From NCBI RefSeq assembly GCF_014640615.1, contig NZ_BMHH01000030.1:1-34069 (forward strand): DNA of 34,069 nt. Reading direction: 5' to 3'. Below, in pieces: positions 24,799 through 33,870 of this stretch. Source of the DNA: Paramesorhizobium endophyticum (GTDB lineage: Bacteria; Pseudomonadota; Alphaproteobacteria; Rhizobiales; Rhizobiaceae). The notes beneath the pieces were generated by a model. That model made no database searches. It was not told the origin of the DNA and saw only the letters and a program-made list of their open reading frames with translations. The position numbers and the translations under genes were made by a program. Positions within the stretch are counted from its first letter, which is position 1, and each line of letters starts with the position of its first letter.

Positions 24799-26165
24799 GA
24801 TGGATCACTTGACTGAAGGTTGACGGAAGAGTCGCCGCCATGGCTGTCACCGGAACGGATGGCGTGGGCGGCGGCGGAAACACCGTGGCTGAAGTGCTGG
24901 CTGCGTTTCATGCGCCTGGCCCAATCGGGGGCGCCGTCGTGCGAAGCCGCCGGGGTGCCAGCAAAGGAAGCATCCATGGCAGCGTCATCGCCCACGGTAC
25001 CGAGCGTGGAAGAGCCGCCGGTTACTACGAAGCCGTCCTTCACGCCTTCCGAGAAGCTGGCTTTGACGCCCTCTGCTGCGCGGGCGGCGGCGCGCCTGAG
25101 GGGTGAGACAGCGGCTGAACCCGCCGCTCGCCCAACACCACCGAGACCGGATACAACGCTGGCTGTTCCAGTCTGCCCCATCGAGCCGAGGCTGTAGGCG
25201 GCTGAGGCAGCGCCTGCGGCAGCCGCTCCGCCACGGACGGCGGCGGCTCCACCGGAAAGTGCTGCGGTACCACCGCGCAGAGCTAGACCAGCTGCTCCGC
25301 CGGCTGCCAGCGCCGCACCACCGACGGCAAGGCCGGTGCCGACAGCCGCACCGGCGCCGAGCTGCGGACCACCGGATACAAGACCATTGGCGATGCCCGG
25401 TCCGAAAATACCGAGACCGACCAGGGAAAGCGCGGCCAGCACGATCGCCATTGCATCATCGATCGTCGGCATGGCGCCACCGAAGCCTGCGGTGAACTGG
25501 CTGAACAGGGTCGAGCCGATGCCTATGATGACGGCAAGAACCAGAATCTTGATGCCGCTGGAGACGACGTTTCCCAGGACGCGCTCCGCCATGAAGGCGG
25601 TCTTGCCCCAGAGACCGAATGGGATCAGCACGAACCCCGCCAGCGTGGTCAGCTTGAATTCAATCAGGCTGACGAAGAGCTGGATCGCCAGAATAAAGAA
25701 GGCGAGGATCACAAGCGCCCAGGCGAAGAGGAGGCAGGCGATTTGAATGAAGTTTTCGAAGAAACTCACCCATCCCATGAGATCGGAGATGGATTCGAGC
25801 AGCGGGCGGCCGGCATCAAGGCCGACCTGCGCCACCCGGCCGGGACGCATCAGATCGGCAGCGCTGAAGCCGGTCCCGGAAGCTTGCAGGCCGAGGCCGG
25901 CGAAACTCTCGAAGACAATGCGCGCCAGATTGTTCCAATTGCCGATGATATAGGCAAATGCCCCGACGAACAGGGTCTTCTTTATAAGGCGGGCGATGAT
26001 GTCGTCATCGGCGCCCCAGCTCCAGAAGAGGGCAGCGAGCGTCATATCGATCACGATCAGCGTGGTGGCGATGAAGGCGACCTCGCCGCCGAGAAGGCCG
26101 AACCCGCTATCGATATAGGAGGTAAAAACACCAAGGAAATTGTCGATGACACCGCTGCCGCCCAT
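24795..26165 (-). CDS. TrbL, VirB6-like polytopic conjugation protein
   Basis: 456 aa. The N-terminal 280 or so residues form several membrane spans ('VAFIATTLIVIDMTLAALFWSW', 'IACLLFAWALVILAFFILAIQLFVSLIEFKL', 'ILVLAVIIGIGSTLF'), the inner-membrane pore of the mating channel. The C-terminal third is Ala/Gly/Ser-rich low-complexity sequence ('GGAALAAGGAAGLALRGGTAALSGG') and is presumably cytoplasmic, as in other TrbL proteins. The start is 3 nt after the trbK-alt stop; the end overlaps trbF. Confidence 0.95.
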   Translation of the reverse strand: MGGSGVIDNFLGVFTSYIDSGFGLLGGEVAFIATTLIVIDMTLAALFWSWGADDDIIARLIKKTLFVGAFAYIIGNWNNLARIVFESFAGLGLQASGTGFSAADLMRPGRVAQVGLDAGRPLLESISDLMGWVSFFENFIQIACLLFAWALVILAFFILAIQLFVSLIEFKLTTLAGFVLIPFGLWGKTAFMAERVLGNVVSSGIKILVLAVIIGIGSTLFSQFTAGFGGAMPTIDDAMAIVLAALSLVGLGIFGPGIANGLVSGGPQLGAGAAVGTGLAVGGAALAAGGAAGLALRGGTAALSGGAAAVRGGAAAAGAASAAYSLGSMGQTGTASVVSGLGGVGRAAGSAAVSPLRRAAARAAEGVKASFSEGVKDGFVVTGGSSTLGTVGDDAAMDASFAGTPAASHDGAPDWARRMKRSQHFSHGVSAAAHAIRSGDSHGGDSSVNLQSSDPS

Positions 26166-26168
26166 GGT

Positions 26169-26462
26169 TCACCGCCCTTCGGTGGCTTGTGGGGCCGCCC
26201 GCACAGATGTCCTGCCGAGAAAGCGGTCGCGAGTTTGCGTCCAGACGCGCAGGCACTCGGCATCGCTCGCCGCAGCCTGCCCAAGCTGCTGGCACCGGCG
26301 CTGGCCGAGGCGGAGTGGATCTTCCGGCGTTTCGGCCGCTGCCTGGGATCGTATCGATGGCGCGGAGTTCTCTCTTTTTCTGAGCATCTCGGTTGCCGTC
26401 GCGGTAATCGCGACAGAGACGAAGACGATGGCGCCCAGCCGGGCCAGCAGTTTGCCGTCCAT
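26169..26462 (-). CDS. TrbK-alt, putative entry-exclusion protein
   Basis: 97-aa small membrane-anchored protein: 'MDGKLLARLGAIVFVSVAITATATEM' gives one N-terminal membrane segment, followed by the conserved 'PLRLGQRRCQQLGQAAASDAECLRVWTQTRDRFLG' with two Cys, which I recognise from the TrbK-alt proteins of this type of trb cluster. Entry exclusion (blocking redundant conjugation into a cell that already carries the element) is the accepted but weakly proven role. The ATG at 26462 follows AGGGG and lies 10 nt after trbJ; a longer in-frame start would run into trbJ. Confidence 0.85.
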   Translation of the reverse strand: MDGKLLARLGAIVFVSVAITATATEMLRKRENSAPSIRSQAAAETPEDPLRLGQRRCQQLGQAAASDAECLRVWTQTRDRFLGRTSVRAAPQATEGR

Positions 26463-26472
26463 AGTCTTCCCC

Positions 26473-27225
26473 TTAGTTGAACATCTTGGCATTGCCTTGC
26501 GTGTAGCCGGAGCCCGGCGTCAGGAAGCGCTGGCGCTGCACGCGGCCCTGTTCAGCGGCGGCAGCGCGTTCGGCCTGGGTCAGTGCTGCGGCTCGGCCAT
26601 TGGCGGCAAGCAGCGCCGTCAGGTCGGAAAGCTGCTGCGACTGCAGCGCCAGAAGCTGGTTGCCTGCCTGCGTGGCCTGAAGCGCGCCGGTCGCGCTCTG
26701 GCTCTGGCCGACCAGTTGCGACATCTCGGCGCGGTTGGTGTCGATATTGCCGACGACGGTAGCCTGCACGCGCATGGCGTCCTGAAGGCCGCTGACACTG
26801 TTCTTCCAGCGGTCCTTGGCATCGGCGATAAGCTGCGCATCGGTGGCCGAAAGCGAGACATTGGCATATTTCGACTGAAACGCCCGGTCGATCTGGCCGA
26901 CGTCGAACGCGATGTTCTGCGCCTGGGACAGAAGCTGCTGCGTGCGCTGAACCGATTGCTGGATCTGCTGAAGCGACGAATGCGGCAGGCTGGCGAGATT
27001 GCGGGCCTGGTTGATCAACATCTGCGCTTCGTTTTGCAGGCTGGTGATCTGGTTGTTGATCTGCTCCAGCGCGCGGGCGGCGGAAAGGAGATTTTGCGCA
27101 TAATTTGTCGGGTCGTAGACGATCCAGGCAGCGGAGGCCGGCGGTGCAAGCACCAGCGAAGCGGGACCTGAGAGGGTGAGAAAGGAAGCGGCAAACAGCG
27201 CCGCATGGGAATGACGAGTCTTCAC
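26473..27225 (-). CDS. TrbJ, VirB5-like conjugation protein
   Basis: 250-aa exported protein. The signal peptide ends at 'LAPPASA-AWIVYDP', and the mature part is helical and Gln/Asn-rich ('NLLSAARALEQINNQITSLQNEAQMLINQARNL', 'LTPGSGYTQGNAKMF'), as expected for a minor pilus component. The start is GTG at 27225, preceded by AAGGAGG and overlapping the trbE stop as GTGA. The open frame extends 156 codons further upstream, but that part is antisense-like low-quality sequence within trbE and is not translated in this reading. Confidence 0.95.
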   Translation of the reverse strand: MKTRHSHAALFAASFLTLSGPASLVLAPPASAAWIVYDPTNYAQNLLSAARALEQINNQITSLQNEAQMLINQARNLASLPHSSLQQIQQSVQRTQQLLSQAQNIAFDVGQIDRAFQSKYANVSLSATDAQLIADAKDRWKNSVSGLQDAMRVQATVVGNIDTNRAEMSQLVGQSQSATGALQATQAGNQLLALQSQQLSDLTALLAANGRAAALTQAERAAAAEQGRVQRQRFLTPGSGYTQGNAKMFN

Positions 27226-29678
27226 GGTTGAGCCTCCTTGTCGGGCTGGGGGATGAGATTGGCGAGGTCCGGAATGAGGTCGGCAGCCCAATCGACGCCC
27301 CGATGGCGAAGCCAGGCTGCAAGGAAGCCGTCGCGGCCGTGCTCGGCGAAGACGCGGGCGATGGCGGACTGGTCGGATTTCGAAGATGCGGCCGTGAGCG
27401 CCAGGCCGACTTCGGAAAGGCCCAGTTCGAACAGGCGGTTTCCCCTGCGGCTCTGGCAGTAATAGTCCTTTTTCGGCGTGGCGCGCGCGAGGATCTCGAT
27501 CTGACGGTCGTTCAGCCCAAACCGGCGATAGATGGCGGTGATCTGCGGTTCGATGGCACGCTCGTTCGGTAGCAGCAGTCGCGTCGGGCAGCTTTCGATG
27601 ATCGCGGGGGCGATGGCCGAATGGTCGATATCCGAGAGGCTTTGTGTGGCGAAGATGACGCTGGCGTTTTTCTTCCTGAGCGTTTTCAGCCATTCGCGGA
27701 GCTGGCCGGCGAAAGCTTCGTCATCAAGCGCCAACCAGCCCTCATCGATGATGAGAAGCGTCGGTCTGCCGTCCAGGCGATCGCCGATGCGATGGAAGAG
27801 GTAGGACAGGACCGCCGGGGCGGCCCCGGTGCCAACCAAACCCTCGATCTCGAAAGCTTGCACGGATGCGCTACCCAGATACTCGGTTTCGGCATCGAGC
27901 AGCCGGCCATAGGGACCACCGACGCAATACGGGCGTAAGGCTTGCTTCAGATCGTTCGATTGCAGCAACACCGTCAGGCCGGTGATCGTGCGCTCTTCGA
28001 GCGGTGCCGAGGCGAGCGAAGTGAGCGCCGTCCAGATATGCTCCTTGACATCAGGCGTGATCGCGATGCCTTCGCGCGCCAAGATGGCGACGATCCAATC
28101 GGCTGCCCAGGCCCGCTCAGGTACCAGATGAATGCGGGCCAAAGGCTGGAGCGAGGCGGAAAAAGCATCTCCCTCGGTCAGATCACCCCCGAGATCATGC
28201 CAGTCGCCACCCATGGCGAGCGTGGCTGCACGGATCGAGCCGCCAAAATCGAAGGCAAATATCTGGCTCCGTTCATAGCGTCGGAACTGGAGCGCCATGC
28301 AGGCGAGCAGTACACTCTTGCCAGCGCCGGTCGGGCCGACGACCAGCGTGTGCCCGACATCGCCGACATGAAGGGAAAACCGGAACGGGGTCGAGCCTTC
28401 GGTCTTGCCGTAAAGCAAGGGTGGGGCTTCGAAATGCTCGTCCCGTTCCGGCCCCGCCCACACGGCGGAAAGGGGGATCATGTGGGCGAGATTGAGCGTC
28501 GAGACGGGAGGTTGCCGCACATTGGCATAAAGATGCCCGGGCAGCGAGCCTAACCACGCGTCAACCGCATTGATGGTTTCGACCATTGCCGTGAAGTCAC
28601 GGCCCTGGATGATCTTTTCGACCAGCCTCAGCTTTTCGTCGGCCAGACGAGGATCTTCGTCCCAGACGGCCACGGTCGCAGTGACATAAGCCATGCCGGC
28701 ATAGTCGGCGCCTAGTTCCTGAAGCGCCAGGTCCGCGTCGGCGGCCTTGTTCGCCGCGTCGGTATCGACGAGAACGGAGGCCTCATTGGTCATCACCTCT
28801 TTCAAGATCGCCACTACGCTCTTACGCTTGGCGAACCATTGCCGCCTGATCTTGGTTACCAGCCGGAAGGCGTCGGTCTTGTCGAGCAGGAGCGCGCGCG
28901 TCGACCAGCGATAGGGAAAGGCGAGCCGGTTCAGTTCATCGAGAATTCCCGGCGTGGTCGCCGTCGGGAAACCAACAATGGTGAGGATACGCAGATGCAT
29001 CGGCCCAAGCCGTGGCTCCAGGCCGCCGGTCAGCGGCTGATCGGCCAGCAGCGCATCGAGATACATCGGCGTCTCGGGCACACGGACACGATGCCGGTTG
29101 GTCGAGACGGTCGAATGGAGATAGGTCAGCGTCTCGCTATCGTTGAGCCAATGGCATTCCGGCATGAAACCATCGAGCAACGCCAACACACGGGCGGTGC
29201 GGTCGATAAAGGCGCGCAGGATTTCATGTGGGTCGACGCCGGAGCGTTCGCGGCCCTCATAGAGCCAGCCTTCAGTACGTGCCGCGTCCTCGGCGGGCGG
29301 CAGATAGGTAAAGGTCAGGAAGTAGCTGGAAACAAAATGACTGCCCTGCTCTTCGAAATCGGCCTTGCGTTCGGCGTCGACCAGAGCCGAGGCCGGATCG
29401 GGAAAGAGGCTGTCCGGATAGGTCGCGGCCTCCTCGCGCTGCGCTTCCACGAAGATGGCCCAGCCGCTTCCCAATCTGCGGAAGGCATTGTTCAATCGCG
29501 CGGCGACGGCGACCAATTCGGCCGCAACGGCGGATTCCAGATCGGGGCCGCGGAACCGAGCGGTCCTTTGCAGCGATCCGTCCTTATTCAGAACGACACC
29601 CTCGCCGACAAGCGCGGCCCAGGGTAGATAATCGGCAAGGCGGCTGGCGGTGCGGCGGTATTCGGCGAGGTTCATCAT
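27222..29678 (-). CDS. TrbE, VirB4-like conjugation ATPase
   Basis: 818-aa cytoplasmic/inner-membrane ATPase that energises pilus assembly and DNA transfer. An N-terminal CagE/TrbE domain ('LPWAALVGEGVVLNKDGSLQRTARFRG') is followed by the ATPase half with Walker A 'VVGPTGAGKSVLL' (about 444-456), Walker B 'TLLIIDEGWLAL' (about 638-649) and 'VIFATQSLSDI'. Length is normal. It follows trbD by 12 nt and overlaps trbJ by 4 nt. Confidence 0.97.
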   Translation of the reverse strand: MMNLAEYRRTASRLADYLPWAALVGEGVVLNKDGSLQRTARFRGPDLESAVAAELVAVAARLNNAFRRLGSGWAIFVEAQREEAATYPDSLFPDPASALVDAERKADFEEQGSHFVSSYFLTFTYLPPAEDAARTEGWLYEGRERSGVDPHEILRAFIDRTARVLALLDGFMPECHWLNDSETLTYLHSTVSTNRHRVRVPETPMYLDALLADQPLTGGLEPRLGPMHLRILTIVGFPTATTPGILDELNRLAFPYRWSTRALLLDKTDAFRLVTKIRRQWFAKRKSVVAILKEVMTNEASVLVDTDAANKAADADLALQELGADYAGMAYVTATVAVWDEDPRLADEKLRLVEKIIQGRDFTAMVETINAVDAWLGSLPGHLYANVRQPPVSTLNLAHMIPLSAVWAGPERDEHFEAPPLLYGKTEGSTPFRFSLHVGDVGHTLVVGPTGAGKSVLLACMALQFRRYERSQIFAFDFGGSIRAATLAMGGDWHDLGGDLTEGDAFSASLQPLARIHLVPERAWAADWIVAILAREGIAITPDVKEHIWTALTSLASAPLEERTITGLTVLLQSNDLKQALRPYCVGGPYGRLLDAETEYLGSASVQAFEIEGLVGTGAAPAVLSYLFHRIGDRLDGRPTLLIIDEGWLALDDEAFAGQLREWLKTLRKKNASVIFATQSLSDIDHSAIAPAIIESCPTRLLLPNERAIEPQITAIYRRFGLNDRQIEILARATPKKDYYCQSRRGNRLFELGLSEVGLALTAASSKSDQSAIARVFAEHGRDGFLAAWLRHRGVDWAADLIPDLANLIPQPDKEAQP

Positions 29679-29690
29679 GGCCCGCGTTCC

Positions 29691-29972
29691 TCAGACCGAG
29701 AGATAACCGGGGATGCGCAGGTGTCGGCGGCCCACTTCCACGAACATCGGATCCCGCTTCGCCGCCCAGACTGCCACGAAATGCCCGACGGCCCAGATGG
29801 CGAGGCCAACCAGCCAAAGCCGCAGACCGAGGCCGACGGCGCCGGCCAGCGTCCCGTTCATGATGGCGATGCTTCTTGGCGCACCGCCGAGCAGGATGTG
29901 CTCGGTGAGCGCGCGGTGGACGGTGACGGTGAAGCCCGGCGCCTCCTCGGCATGTTCCAGAACAGCCGTCAT
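29691..29972 (-). CDS. TrbD, VirB3-like conjugation protein
   Basis: 93-aa inner-membrane protein with 'TVHRALTEHILLGGAPRSIAIMNGTLAGAVGLGLRLWLVGLAIWAVGHFVAVWAAKRDPMF', the VirB3 signature: short cytoplasmic N-terminus, a membrane hairpin, and a conserved 'KRDPMF' end. It works with TrbE. The ATG at 29972 shares one base with the trbC stop (TGATG). A longer in-frame start exists but lies wholly inside trbC. Confidence 0.95.
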   Translation of the reverse strand: MTAVLEHAEEAPGFTVTVHRALTEHILLGGAPRSIAIMNGTLAGAVGLGLRLWLVGLAIWAVGHFVAVWAAKRDPMFVEVGRRHLRIPGYLSV

Positions 29973-30304
29973 CAGACGAGCGCCCCGCCGCCGAAGGAGA
30001 AGAAGCTGAGGAAGAAAGAACTCGCCGCGAAGGCGATCGACAGGCCGAAGACGATCTGGATCAGCCGCCTGAAGCCACCGCTCGTATCGCCAAAGGCGAG
30101 CGCCAGCCCGGTGGCGATGATGATGATCACCGCGACGATCTTGGCAACTGGCCCTTCGATGGATTCGAGTATCTGCTGAAGGGGTTCTTCCCACGGCATG
30201 TTAGAACCGGCGGCGTGAGCGACCGTCGAGATAGCAAGCGACAGAGCGAAGCCGGATGTTGCCGATGTCATATATCGGCGAATGCGCAAGGAGCGGTGGA
30301 TCAT
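29972..30304 (-). CDS. TrbC, VirB2-like conjugative pilin
   Basis: 110-aa prepilin: signal peptide ('SGFALSLAISTVAHAA'), then two membrane helices ('VAKIVAVIIIIATGLALAFG' and 'LIQIVFGLSIAFAASSFFLSFFSFGGGALV') separated by a short basic loop. This is the layout of VirB2/TrbC subunits. The ATG at 30304 overlaps the trbB stop as ATGA, which argues against the start 25 codons upstream that lies inside trbB. Confidence 0.95.
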   Translation of the reverse strand: MIHRSLRIRRYMTSATSGFALSLAISTVAHAAGSNMPWEEPLQQILESIEGPVAKIVAVIIIIATGLALAFGDTSGGFRRLIQIVFGLSIAFAASSFFLSFFSFGGGALV

Positions 30305-31284
30305 GGGAGTTCTCCGGATGTTGGCAGAACGGCAGGCATGATGCGGTAATCCCCGTCCGGGCCGATGCCATCGACGCAAGCCAGTTCAGCGAGCCGGCGC
30401 GAAGCGCCACGTCCCGACAGCACGGCGATAAGATTGACGGTCTCGGCGATTAGAGCGCGCGGGACGGTGACGACGGCTTCCTGGATGAGCTGCTCAAGGC
30501 GGCGCAGCGCACCGATCGCGCTGCCGGCGTGAATGGTACCGATGCCGCCGGGATGACCGGTGCCCCACGCTTTCAGAAGGTCCAGCGCTTCGGCCCCTCG
30601 CACCTCCCCTATCGGGATGCGGTCAGGTCGCAGGCGCAGCGACGAGCGCACCAGATCGGACAGGGTCGCTGTCCCGTCCTTCGTGCGCATGGCGACGAGA
30701 TTGAGTGCGGCGCATTGCAGTTCCCGGATATCTTCGATCAGCACGATGCGGTCGGCCGTTTTGGCGATCTCGGCCAACAGCGCATTGGTCAGAGTCGTCT
30801 TGCCGGTCGATGTGCCGCCGGCGACGAGGATATTGGCGCGTGAAAGCACGGCTACGCGCAGCGTCGCTGCCTGCTCCGCCGTCATGATCCCGGCGGCGAC
30901 ATAATCATCGAGCGTGAATACGGCGACGGCGGGCTTGCGGATAGCGAAGGCGGGTGCGGTGACCACGGGCGGCAGCAACCCCTCGAAGCGCTCGCCCGTC
31001 TCGGGCAGCTCCGCGGAAATGCGGGGACTGCGGGAATGAACCTCCGCGCCGACATGATGCGCGACGAGGCGGATGATTCGCTCACCATCGGCGGCGGACA
31101 GATGCTCCCCCGTATAGGCCAGCCCCTCTGAAAGCCGGTCGACCCAGAGCCGCCCATCGGGGTTGAGCATCACCTCTATGATGGCGGGATCTTCCAGAAA
31201 CCGTGTGATCGAGGCTCCAAGCGCCGTGCGCAACATCCGCGCGCCACGTGCGATCGCTTCCGGTTTGTGGTGAGTAGCAGTCAT
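30301..31284 (-). CDS. TrbB, VirB11-like conjugation ATPase
   Basis: 327-aa hexameric traffic ATPase at the base of the channel. The N-terminal domain shows '[24 protein letters not shown]'; the C-terminal ATPase shows Walker A 'GGTSTGKTT' (156-164), the Asp-box '[11 protein letters not shown]' and the His-box '[14 protein letters not shown]'. The ATG at 31284 has only a modest GGGG upstream, which lies inside a possible hairpin; a start 14 codons earlier would lie within that hairpin region and add no conserved sequence. First gene of the coupled trbBCDEJKLFGI run, about 170 nt after the CopG-like gene. Confidence 0.96.
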   Translation of the reverse strand: MTATHHKPEAIARGARMLRTALGASITRFLEDPAIIEVMLNPDGRLWVDRLSEGLAYTGEHLSAADGERIIRLVAHHVGAEVHSRSPRISAELPETGERFEGLLPPVVTAPAFAIRKPAVAVFTLDDYVAAGIMTAEQAATLRVAVLSRANILVAGGTSTGKTTLTNALLAEIAKTADRIVLIEDIRELQCAALNLVAMRTKDGTATLSDLVRSSLRLRPDRIPIGEVRGAEALDLLKAWGTGHPGGIGTIHAGSAIGALRRLEQLIQEAVVTVPRALIAETVNLIAVLSGRGASRRLAELACVDGIGPDGDYRIMPAVLPTSGELP

Positions 31285-31289
31285 GTCGG

Positions 31290-31324
31290 CCCCGTACTTG
31301 GCGGGGCGTAAGGATGTTCCCCGC
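31290..31324 (-). promoter_or_regulatory. Alternative hairpins in the trbB leader
   Basis: On the minus strand GCGGGG (31324-31319) can pair with CCCCGC (31306-31301). The same CCCC (31306-31303) can instead pair with GGGG (31293-31290), which is the only ribosome-site-like purine run before the trbB ATG at 31284. The two pairings exclude each other, so one would hide the ribosome site and the other would free it. The pairing is seen; control is inferred. Confidence 0.35.
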
Positions 31325-31456
31325 AACGGAGGTGATTAAAAAAAGCGGAATACCGTGCGATTCAACAAGGAATTAATGTCGTAGGGGCGTAGCGTGCAAT
31401 TACAGGAGAAAGGCGGTTTTACCCTTATTCGCTATGGGCTTCCCTCGCGGCTTGGC

Positions 31457-31888
31457 TCATTCCCTCTTCGGCGCGTCGATATCCTCGGAAATCTCCTGCT
31501 GAAGTTTTGGTCCCTTCGCCAGCCGGCGTCCGAGAGCGGTGACGAACGCGTCATAGCGCTCTCCGGCCTTGGCGCGCGCGGCCTGCGCGGCAGGCTCAGG
31601 TAGCGCGGGCGTGGTGGCAAGCCAGAAGCGGATGAACACGGCCAGCGTCTCGACGGCGATGCCGACATCCCGTTCCAGCCGGGTCATGCGCCGGTCCAGC
31701 TGATCGAGACGCTTGGCGAGGATTGCCTCGCGCCGCTCCGTATCGTCGGGCGACAGGAAGGACGCGATGGCAGCTTCCGCAATCAAGGACATCGACTGCT
31801 CACGGCGCGCGGCATAGTCGGAGAGCATTTTCATGATGTCCGGCTCGAGATAGACGGAGATCTGTATCTTCTTCTTTCGGCTGGCCAT
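31457..31888 (-). CDS. CopG-like ribbon-helix-helix protein of the tra/trb cluster
   Basis: 143 aa. 'KKKIQISVYLEPDIMKMLSDYAARREQSMSLIAEAAIASFLSP' is a typical ribbon-helix-helix DNA-binding domain (residues about 5-48). A helical C-terminal part follows ('RREAILAKRLDQLDRRMTRLERDVGIAVETLAVFIRFWLATTP') that may mediate assembly. Genes of this kind lie between traG and trbB in many such clusters and are thought to regulate transfer. It starts 5 nt after traG with GGAG upstream. Possible target sites are the repeats upstream of traG and trbB (inference). Confidence 0.88.
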   Translation of the reverse strand: MASRKKKIQISVYLEPDIMKMLSDYAARREQSMSLIAEAAIASFLSPDDTERREAILAKRLDQLDRRMTRLERDVGIAVETLAVFIRFWLATTPALPEPAAQAARAKAGERYDAFVTALGRRLAKGPKLQQEISEDIDAPKRE

Positions 31889-31893
31889 CGCAG

Positions 31894-33870
31894 CTACAAC
31901 TCCATGCCGTCGTTCGGATCGAGGGATACCTGGCGCGCCATGCCCTGCACGAGCCGCGCAAAGTGCCTGCTGGCTGCGGCGCCATCGTCATCATCGGGCG
32001 GATCGAACTCGTTTTCTATCGGCGCTTTCTTCTCGATGGGCTGCACGCGGCTAAGCTCGGGCTGCCTACGCCGTTCGGATTCGGTCGGATCCTCGTCGTC
32101 GCTTGCACCCTCGCTCACCAGATCGGTGAGTTCCGGTTGCGGCGGCAAAGCCAATGCACTCCAGTCGTCGGCGTTCGGATGCGTTGGAAGCGAGAGCGCG
32201 GGTGGTGGCAGGATACGCTCCTTGAAGCGGGCATCCTCGTAATAGCGGGCCTTCTTCGCCCGAATCGGCGGCGTGCCGGCAACCATGACGATCTCATCGG
32301 TGGGCGGAAGCTGCATGACCTCCCCCGCCGTCAGCAGCGGGCGCGCGGTTTCTTGCCGCGAGACCATGAGATGGCCAAGCCAAGGCGAGAGCCGGTGCCC
32401 GGCATAGTTCTTCATCGCCCGCATCTCGGTCGCGGTGCCGAGCGCGTCGGAAACACGCTTCGCGGTCCGCTCGTCATTGGTCGCGAAGCTGACGCGCACA
32501 TGGCAGTTGTCGAGGATCGAATTGTTCGGCCCGTAGGCTTTCTCGATCTGGTTCAGCGATTGCGCGATCAGGAAGCTCTTCAACCCGTAACCCGCCATGA
32601 AAGCGAGCGCCGACTCGAAAAAATCCAGCCGGCCCAAAGCCGGAAATTCGTCAAGCATCAGCAACAGCCGATGGCGGCCTGTCTTCGCCTCCAGGTCCTC
32701 GGTCAGCCGACGGCCGATCTGGTTGAGGATCAGGCGGATCAGCGGTTTTGTGCGACTGATGTCGGAAGGAGGCACTACGAGGTAGAGTGTCGTCGGCCGT
32801 TCCCCACCGACAATATCAGAAATCCGCCAATCGCAGCGCCGCGTTACCTCTGCGACGACGGGATCGCGATAGAGACCCAGGAACGACATGGCGGTCGACA
32901 GCACGCCCGACCTTTCGTTGTCGCTCTTGTTCAAGAGCTCGCGCGCCGCGCTGGCGATAACGGGATGCGGACCGGCTTCGCCGAGATGCGGCGTTTTCAT
33001 CATGGCTGCGAGCGTCGACTCAATAGGCCGCTTCGGGTCGGACAGAAACGCGGCAACACCCGCGAGCGTCTTGTCCTTCTCGGCGTAAAGGACGTGCAGG
33101 ATGGCGCCGACCAGCAGCGCGTGGCTGGTCTTCTCCCAATGGTTCCGCTTTTCGAGGCTGCCTTCGGGATCTACCAGAATGTCGGCGATGTTCTGGACGT
33201 CACGGACTTCCCACTCGCCGCGGCGTACCTCAAGCAGCGGATTATAGGCCGACGATTTCGGATTGGTCGGATCGAACAGCAGGACGCGACCGTGCCGGGT
33301 GCGGAAACCAGCGGTAAGCTGCCAGTTCTCACCCTTGATGTCGTGTACGATCGCCGAGCCCGGCCAGGTGAGGAGCGTCGGTATGACAAGGCCGACACCC
33401 TTGCCCGAGCGGGTCGGCGCAAAACACAGCACATGCTCCGGTCCGTCATGACGCAGATATTCCCGCTCATACCGACCGAGCACGACGCCGTCCGGATCGA
33501 GAAGTCCGGCCGCCTGCACCTCTGTTTTATCGGCCCAACGTGCCGAGCCATAGGTCTCGACATTCTTGGCCTCCCTCGCCCGCCAGACCGACATGCCGAT
33601 TGCCACGGCGACCGAGACGAAACCGCCTGACGCTGCAATCATCCCGCCTTTGGCGAAAACCTGCGGGGCATAGGCATCGTAGAGATACCACCACCAGAAG
33701 AAAGCCGGTGGGTAATAGACTGGTATCTCAAACAACTCGAACCAAGAACGGCCAAGTTGGGCCTGAAAGCCGAGGTTCCAGGCGACATACTGTGTCGCTC
33801 CCCATACGGCCGTCACCACGATCAGCGTGACGACGGCAATTTGGCCCCATAGAATCCTCGTTCCCGACAA
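31894..33870 (-). CDS. TraG, conjugal transfer coupling protein (VirD4-like)
   Basis: 658-aa inner-membrane ATPase that brings the relaxase-DNA complex to the mating channel. Membrane segments at about 10-30 and 73-95, then the nucleotide-binding domain with a Walker A-like 'APTRSGKGVGL' (151-161), 'GSAIVHDIKGENWQLTAGFR' and Walker B 'LLLMLDEFPALG' (about 401-412), and an acidic, variable C-terminal tail ending 'PNDGMEL'. The start is TTG at 33870, chosen because AAGGAG lies 8 nt upstream and the product begins with the usual hydrophobic sequence. The gene is complete and begins the leftward tra/trb run. Confidence 0.95.
   Translation of the reverse strand: MSGTRILWGQIAVVTLIVVTAVWGATQYVAWNLGFQAQLGRSWFELFEIPVYYPPAFFWWWYLYDAYAPQVFAKGGMIAASGGFVSVAVAIGMSVWRAREAKNVETYGSARWADKTEVQAAGLLDPDGVVLGRYEREYLRHDGPEHVLCFAPTRSGKGVGLVIPTLLTWPGSAIVHDIKGENWQLTAGFRTRHGRVLLFDPTNPKSSAYNPLLEVRRGEWEVRDVQNIADILVDPEGSLEKRNHWEKTSHALLVGAILHVLYAEKDKTLAGVAAFLSDPKRPIESTLAAMMKTPHLGEAGPHPVIASAARELLNKSDNERSGVLSTAMSFLGLYRDPVVAEVTRRCDWRISDIVGGERPTTLYLVVPPSDISRTKPLIRLILNQIGRRLTEDLEAKTGRHRLLLMLDEFPALGRLDFFESALAFMAGYGLKSFLIAQSLNQIEKAYGPNNSILDNCHVRVSFATNDERTAKRVSDALGTATEMRAMKNYAGHRLSPWLGHLMVSRQETARPLLTAGEVMQLPPTDEIVMVAGTPPIRAKKARYYEDARFKERILPPPALSLPTHPNADDWSALALPPQPELTDLVSEGASDDEDPTESERRRQPELSRVQPIEKKAPIENEFDPPDDDDGAAASRHFARLVQGMARQVSLDPNDGMEL

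Noticed and set aside
27226-27693. N-terminal extension of trbJ by 156 codons
   Set aside because: It lies entirely within trbE, and the GTG at 27225 has a strong ribosome site, a GTGA overlap and a signal peptide directly after it.
31963-33630. 555-codon open frame on the plus strand opposite traG
   Set aside because: Arg/His/Gln-rich product with no domain; traG on the other strand carries all coupling-protein motifs.
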